A stretch of 64,000 nt of DNA from Anaerolineae bacterium. Its GTDB lineage: Bacteria > Chloroflexota > Anaerolineae > Anaerolineales > UBA4823. Positions within the stretch are counted from its first letter, which is position 1. Each line of letters starts with the position of its first letter. Of this stretch, positions 59,990 to 64,000 are shown one piece after another. A program made the translations under genes and the position numbers. The notes beneath the pieces are model-generated. The model searched no databases. It was given only the letters and a program-made list of their open reading frames with translations, and had not been told where the DNA came from. The DNA lies in contig QOQU01000005.1 in the NCBI GenBank assembly GCA_003327455.1, forward strand, positions 335,537-399,536. The letters are read 5' to 3'.

Positions 59990-61243
59990 ATGGATAAATT
60001 TCTTGGTTATCGTTGTTCTCTCTGTGAGCGTGAGTATTCTCCAACGCAGGTACAATATACCTGTCCGGAAGATGGTGGGAATTTAGATGTCGTTTTGGAT
60101 GTTGAACACATTCGCAGCTTTGTTTCGCCCGAGATCATTTTTAGTCAGGCAGAGCCTTCGATCTGGCGTTATTTACCCATTCTGCCGGTCAGCGATCCAG
60201 GCTTTGATGGCACTCCGTTTCGACGAGTGGGGTGGACGCCCGTCTTTGAGTCAGCGCGCCTGGCAGGCCAGCTGGGCTTGAAAAGGTTATGGGTCAAAGA
60301 CGAAAGCCGCAATCCAACAGCTTCCTTCAAGGACCGTGCCAGCGCGGTGGTGGTGGCGCGAGCCAGAGAGATCGGTGCCGAGGTGGTCGTCACCGCCTCC
60401 ACCGGCAATGCCGGAGCTGCTTTAGCAGGCATGGCTGCTGCCACTGGTCAGAAGGCCGTAATTTTCGCCCCCAAGACTGCTCCGCAAGCCAAAATTGCCC
60501 AATTGTTGGTATTTGGCGCGCAGGTGATCCTGGTGGATGGCAATTACGATAGCGCTTTTGATTTGACCATCCAGGCTGCCCAGGAGTTCGGTTGGTATTG
60601 TCGCAATACGGGCTATAACCCCTTTACCGCTGAAGGAAAAAAGACGGCTGCCTTTGAAATTTGGGAATGGTGGGAGAAAACCCGTAATCAATATCCGGAG
60701 TTCAAACGCTTGAACGTCTTTGTTTCGGTTGGCGATGGAAACATTATCTCCGGCATTCATAAAGGTTTCAAGGATTTGTTGACTTTGGGCTGGCTGGATC
60801 AAATGCCGCGCATCTTCGGCGTTCAATCCAGCGGTTCTGCAGCGATCTACAATGCCTTCCAGGCTGGCACGGAAGAAATTCAACCGGTGGCTGCCAATAC
60901 CCTGGCGGATTCTATCTCTGTGGATTTGCCCCGTGATGGCGTACGCGCCGTGCGGGCTGCCCGTGAAAGCGGGGGAAGCTACCTTGCCGTTGAGGACGAA
61001 AAAATTCTTGCGGCAATTGCAACTCTAGGGAAGGTGGGAATTTTTGCCGAACCGGCTGGGGCAACCTCTTACGCTGGTCTGGTTCAGGCAGTTGAAAAGG
61101 GACTCGTCAATGAAGAGGATGCTGTCCTGGTATTGAATACAGGTAGTGGCCTGAAAGATGTGCGGGCTGCCATGCAAGCCGTCCCGCAAGCGCCGATTAT
61201 CGAACCAACCCTGGACGCCTTGAAGAGACATTTATCGAAATAA
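59990..61243 (+). CDS. Threonine synthase-like PLP enzyme with N-terminal zinc-ribbon-like part
   Basis: The 417-residue fold-type II PLP enzyme has Lys114 in NPTASFKDRASAV, a phosphate-binding TASTGNAGAALAGM and a C-terminal GATSYAGLVQA; these match threonine synthase. A short N-terminal segment (RCSLCEREYS at 8-17 and YTCPEDGGN) is a zinc-ribbon-like part with three Cys; a fourth is missing. No homoserine kinase or dehydrogenase is nearby. In the yge cluster of E. coli a PLP lyase (YgeX, diaminopropionate ammonia-lyase) occupies a similar place, so a lyase role here is an inference. TTTGGAG precedes the ATG. Confidence 0.8.
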   Translation: MDKFLGYRCSLCEREYSPTQVQYTCPEDGGNLDVVLDVEHIRSFVSPEIIFSQAEPSIWRYLPILPVSDPGFDGTPFRRVGWTPVFESARLAGQLGLKRLWVKDESRNPTASFKDRASAVVVARAREIGAEVVVTASTGNAGAALAGMAAATGQKAVIFAPKTAPQAKIAQLLVFGAQVILVDGNYDSAFDLTIQAAQEFGWYCRNTGYNPFTAEGKKTAAFEIWEWWEKTRNQYPEFKRLNVFVSVGDGNIISGIHKGFKDLLTLGWLDQMPRIFGVQSSGSAAIYNAFQAGTEEIQPVAANTLADSISVDLPRDGVRAVRAARESGGSYLAVEDEKILAAIATLGKVGIFAEPAGATSYAGLVQAVEKGLVNEEDAVLVLNTGSGLKDVRAAMQAVPQAPIIEPTLDALKRHLSK

Positions 61244-61249
61244 AGCCCG

Positions 61250-62254
61250 ATGGACGCCATTCCAGAAATCGAGGTCTCGGTGATTGCACCGGTATTCAAT
61301 GAGGTTCAATCCTTGCCGGAGTTTTATCGCCGCGTCAGGCAGGTTTTGGATGGACTTGGTTTGCGTTGGGAGTTGCTCCTGGTGGACGATGGTTCTACCG
61401 ATGGCTCGACAGACCTCATTCGTCAGCTTGCCAGAGAGGACTCCCGCGTACGCCCTCTTATTTTTGCCCGCAATTTTGGGCATCAATTAGCGGTCACAGC
61501 CGGTCTGGATCACTGTCGTGGGCAGGCGGCGATTATCATTGACTCTGATTTGCAAGACCCTCCCGAAGTGATGGCGGATTTGATTGCCAGGTGGCGAGAA
61601 GGCTACGAGGTTGTCTATGCTGTGCGGGCCGAAAGAGAAGGAGAGACCTGGTTCAAGCTCTTTACCGCTTCTTTGTTCTATCGCTTGATTTATCGCATCA
61701 CGGATGTCAAAATCCCTCTCGACACCGGCGATTTTCGCCTTCTCGACCGCCAGGTGGTGGATGTCCTGAAAACGATGCGCGAACGGCACCGTTTCCTGCG
61801 CGGCATGTCGGTTTGGGTAGGTTTTCGCCAAACTGGGGTTCCCTATCGGCGAGCTGCCCGTTTTGCCGGGCAGACGAAATACCCTCTGCGCAAGATGATC
61901 AAATTTGCCAGCGATGCAATCACCAGTTTTTCCTACCTGCCCCTGCAACTGGCTACCTATCTGGGGTTTGCGGCGGCAGGGCTGAGCATTCTGGCAATCC
62001 CGATCGTGATCATTCTGCGCCAGTCGGGAATGCAGGCTTTTCTTGGACAGGCGACAACCTTGATTGCCGTTTTATTCTTAGGAGGGGTGCAACTGATCTC
62101 GCTGGGTATCCTCGGCGAGTATATCGGGCGCTTGTACGATGAAGCGAAAGGACGTCCGTTATATATCCTGAGAGCAGAACCAGACCGTCCGGAGAAAAGT
62201 ACGAAGGAAATCGGAGAGCAAATGGTAGAAACTTCTCAAGATCAGCTCTCATGA
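61250..62254 (+). CDS. Family 2 glycosyltransferase, GtrB/DPM1-like
   Basis: The 334-residue membrane enzyme has an N-terminal GT-A domain (VSVIAPVFNEVQSLPEFYRR), the DXD region IDSDLQDPPEVM near 106, and two C-terminal membrane helices (about 235-260 and 268-295), then GEYIGRLYDEAKGRPLYIL. Relatives transfer sugars to polyprenyl phosphate. It lies 6 bases after the threonine synthase-like gene and seems out of place in a transporter/PLP operon. No ribosome site is obvious. Confidence 0.9.
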   Translation: MDAIPEIEVSVIAPVFNEVQSLPEFYRRVRQVLDGLGLRWELLLVDDGSTDGSTDLIRQLAREDSRVRPLIFARNFGHQLAVTAGLDHCRGQAAIIIDSDLQDPPEVMADLIARWREGYEVVYAVRAEREGETWFKLFTASLFYRLIYRITDVKIPLDTGDFRLLDRQVVDVLKTMRERHRFLRGMSVWVGFRQTGVPYRRAARFAGQTKYPLRKMIKFASDAITSFSYLPLQLATYLGFAAAGLSILAIPIVIILRQSGMQAFLGQATTLIAVLFLGGVQLISLGILGEYIGRLYDEAKGRPLYILRAEPDRPEKSTKEIGEQMVETSQDQLS

Positions 62255-62284
62255 AATGAACACTTAGGAATAAGGAGAAAAATT

Positions 62285-63751
62285 ATGGCAACGATAGACT
62301 TAACGGTTATTCCAGAACGGCGCAAACGAGCGGTACAGCGCGTTCGCGAGCGCAACATTATCATTCCGACCTTTGCGCAAATGAAAGACCCGAACTTAAT
62401 CCCCGATAAAATCAAGAATGAATTGAAGTCCATCGGCTTATGGGATTTAAACCCCCGCAATCTGTTTCGCATTACCTGGAAGAACGAGCCGGTAGAATCT
62501 GGCGGCGGGTTTGGTAGGGTCAACTATATGGAATTGCCTTCTTCATTGACCGGTGTGCCGGCGCGCATTATCGTTTTGGTGGGCAAATGGTTCCCGACCG
62601 GTGCCCATAAAGTCGGCGCTGCCTTTGGTTGTCTGGTGCCACGCCTGGTTACCGGGCAGTTTGACCCGACAACCCAAAAGGCGGTCTGGCCTTCAACCGG
62701 GAATTATTGTCGCGGAGGAGCGTACGATTCGGCCTTATTGGCTTGCGAATCCATCGCAATCCTGCCGGAGGGAATGAGCCGAGAACGCTTTGAATGGCTC
62801 TCTAAGATTGCCGGCGAAGTGATTGCAACTCCAGGAAGTGAGTCGAACGTCAAAGAGATTTTCGATAAATGCTGGGAGCTCCGCCGCTCAGGGCAAGACC
62901 TGATGATTTTCAATCAATTTGATGAGTTTGGTAACTATTTGTGGCACTACGAGGTGACCGGTCATGCCATGGAAGAGGTTCTGAAAGAAACCATGCGCCC
63001 CAACGACACCTATCGCGGTATGGTCTCGGCGACCGGTTCGGCAGGGACGATTGCCAGCGGCGACTATATGAAGCAGCTCTTCCCCGCCAGTAAAATTTGT
63101 GCCAGCGAGGCCTTGCAATGTCCAACCTTGTTGGAGAACGGTTTTGGTGCTCATCGCATTGAAGGCATTGGCGATAAACATGTGCCCTGGATTCACAATG
63201 TCAAGAACACGGACCTGATTGTAGCAATTGATGACAACGCGGTGGTCAATCTGGCGCGACTATTTAATGAGCCAGCCGGTCGGGCTTATCTGGTAAAAAA
63301 GGGTGTTCCCGAGACACTTGTTGAAAAGCTGGATCTTCTCGGTTTCTCAGGCATTTCTAATGTCCTCTCGGCGATCAAGATGGCAAAATATTATGAGTTA
63401 GGGGAAAATGACATTGTGCTGACAGTCTTGACCGACTCGATGCAGTTGTATGGAAGCCGGCTAAAAGAAATGCATGAAGAATTCGGTGAATACACTGAAA
63501 CCGATGCGGCTGCACACTTTGCCCAATATTTACATGGTCAATCTACCGATAATATGCTGGAACTGCGCTATGTTGATCGCCGCCGGGTGCACAATCTCAA
63601 GTACTTCACCTGGGTTGAACAACAGGGTAAAACCTACGAAGAAATCCTTGACCAGTGGTATCAACCCAATTATTGGACCGATGTTCAGAAACAAGTTGAA
63701 GAGATTGACGCCTTAATTGAAGAGTTTAACCGCGATGTAGGCTTGTTATAG
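62285..63751 (+). CDS. PLP-dependent fold-type II enzyme, function unknown
   Basis: The 488-residue protein is longer than cysteine synthase or threonine synthase (300-430). The PLP Lys appears in FPTGAHKVGAAFG near 109, with a phosphate-binding STGNYCRGGAYD near 139 and SATGSAGTIASGDYMKQLF near 252. The C-terminal 60 residues (HGQSTDNMLELRYVDRRRVH onward) are a helical extension. It resembles proteins annotated as PLP-dependent beta-subunit of unknown role. AAGGAG lies before the ATG. It is the last gene of the importer operon, closed by a strong terminator. Confidence 0.75.
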   Translation: MATIDLTVIPERRKRAVQRVRERNIIIPTFAQMKDPNLIPDKIKNELKSIGLWDLNPRNLFRITWKNEPVESGGGFGRVNYMELPSSLTGVPARIIVLVGKWFPTGAHKVGAAFGCLVPRLVTGQFDPTTQKAVWPSTGNYCRGGAYDSALLACESIAILPEGMSRERFEWLSKIAGEVIATPGSESNVKEIFDKCWELRRSGQDLMIFNQFDEFGNYLWHYEVTGHAMEEVLKETMRPNDTYRGMVSATGSAGTIASGDYMKQLFPASKICASEALQCPTLLENGFGAHRIEGIGDKHVPWIHNVKNTDLIVAIDDNAVVNLARLFNEPAGRAYLVKKGVPETLVEKLDLLGFSGISNVLSAIKMAKYYELGENDIVLTVLTDSMQLYGSRLKEMHEEFGEYTETDAAAHFAQYLHGQSTDNMLELRYVDRRRVHNLKYFTWVEQQGKTYEEILDQWYQPNYWTDVQKQVEEIDALIEEFNRDVGLL

Positions 63752-63772
63752 TTTTTTGAGCATCCGAACATC

Positions 63773-63811
63773 AGGCAGGATAACTGACAACAGTAATCCT
63801 GCCTTTTCTTT
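63773..63811 (+). terminator. Terminator of the importer/PLP operon
   Basis: Stem 63773-63786 with 63791-63804 (AGGCAGGAT, one mismatch, ACTG pairing with CAGT, one mismatch, ATCCTGCCT), 4-base loop, then TTTTCTTT. Confidence 0.9.
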
Positions 63812-63814
63812 GCC

Positions 63815-63876
63815 TGGTATCTGTGGCATATCGCCAGGTTCCGCATGGTATTCGTTGCGTATCGCTAGGCTCTGAG
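63815..63876. repeat. Two degenerate tandem copies of a 31-bp unit
   Basis: TGGTATCTGTGGC and TGGTATTCGTTGC begin at 63815 and 63846, followed in both by TATCGCCAGG or TATCGCTAGG. About 22 of 31 positions match. The second copy ends just where the insertion sequence appears to begin. Confidence 0.55.
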
Positions 63877-64000
63877 ACTGTCGAAAAAGTGCTGCGAATC
63901 CCCGGCGGAGGAGTGGGGTTATGACAGGCAGAGGAAATTATGGCAAAATACAAACCCTGTAACTACGCCCAAATGGTGATGCTGCCGATTAGCCTGGAGA
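63873..64000 (+). mobile_element. Left end of an IS1182-type insertion sequence, cut by the window edge
   Basis: A terminal-inverted-repeat-like sequence (GAGACTGTCGAAAAAGTGCT) starts at 63874 and is followed 47 bases later by a transposase start. Ends with GACTGTCGAAAAAGT are frequent in IS1182-like elements. The right end is outside the window, so completeness and target duplication cannot be judged. Confidence 0.6.
63940..64000 (+). CDS. Transposase N-terminus (IS1182 family), truncated by the window edge
   Basis: Only 20 codons are in the window. They read MAKYKPCNYAQMVMLPISLE, the usual start of IS1182-like DDE transposases (K-Y-K-P, then a short basic stretch and M-L-P-I/V). AGGAAAT lies directly before the ATG. 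The remainder lies beyond the window. Confidence 0.68.
   Translation, partial: MAKYKPCNYAQMVMLPISLE

Overview
The window looks like a piece of a Chloroflexota genome, most likely class Anaerolineae. This is inferred from gene content and style, not from a marker-gene phylogeny. The signs are: solute-binding lipoproteins with Pro/Ala/Thr/Glu-rich linkers, Gram-positive-like promoters and strong Shine-Dalgarno sites, a joined mreBCD-mrdA-minCDE-rodA cell-shape cluster, a fadN-type beta-oxidation operon under a TetR regulator, and intergenic repeats built on AGCCTGAAGGCT-like palindromes. Nearly all of the window is ordinary single-copy chromosomal DNA. The only clear mobile element is the start of an insertion sequence at the right edge.

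Layout. 1-5337: the 5' part of a Ppx/GppA phosphatase gene, then a three-gene ABC export system (duplicated MacB-type permease, lipoprotein adaptor, ATPase). 5339-9498: a secreted repeat protein, a DeoR-type regulator fused to a NosL-like domain next to a PCu(A)C copper chaperone, an L,D-transpeptidase and a small membrane protein. 9561-14723: a complete branched-chain amino acid ABC importer (livKHMGF order on the minus strand). 14961-16650: a promoter that runs directly into a terminator-like hairpin, dodecin, tRNA-Pro and an M23 peptidase. 16674-24802: an operon for fatty acid or related acyl-CoA beta-oxidation. 24929-32442: a minus-strand run with a rhodanese, an unusual binding protein lacking a signal peptide, proS with a structured leader, and a tight radical SAM/glycerate kinase/SRAP/methyltransferase operon. 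32672-32917: an 82-bp tandem repeat. 33035-36244: a phosphodiester glycosidase and glmS, which is preceded by a glmS self-cleaving ribozyme. 36808-45796: mreB, mreC, mreD, mrdA, minC, minD, minE, rodA, gltX. 45837-49328: tRNA-Gln, a secreted orphan, glnS, folD.

49428-63811 is the most interesting region. A near-consensus promoter flanked by two identical GntR-type half-palindromes drives an 8-oxoguanine-deaminase-type amidohydrolase, its GntR/UTRA regulator, an aspartate-carbamoyltransferase-like enzyme, a YgeW-type knotted carbamoyltransferase and carbamate kinase. Directly downstream lies a BMP-family nucleoside/purine importer (lipoprotein, double ATPase, two permeases), then a threonine-synthase-like PLP enzyme, a family 2 glycosyltransferase and a second, unassigned PLP enzyme, closed by a terminator. 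The inferred theme is uptake of purines or nucleosides and their breakdown through carbamoyl transfer to make ATP via carbamate kinase. It is related to, but different from, the enterobacterial yge cluster; several expected enzymes (xanthine dehydrogenase, hydantoinase, YgeY) are not in the window.

Two features recur at the RNA level. Both importer binding-protein genes (livK and the BMP gene) have a near-perfect anti-16S sequence about 80-90 nt upstream of the start codon, separate from the ordinary ribosome site. Both are also followed by a hairpin that should lower expression of the downstream transporter genes.
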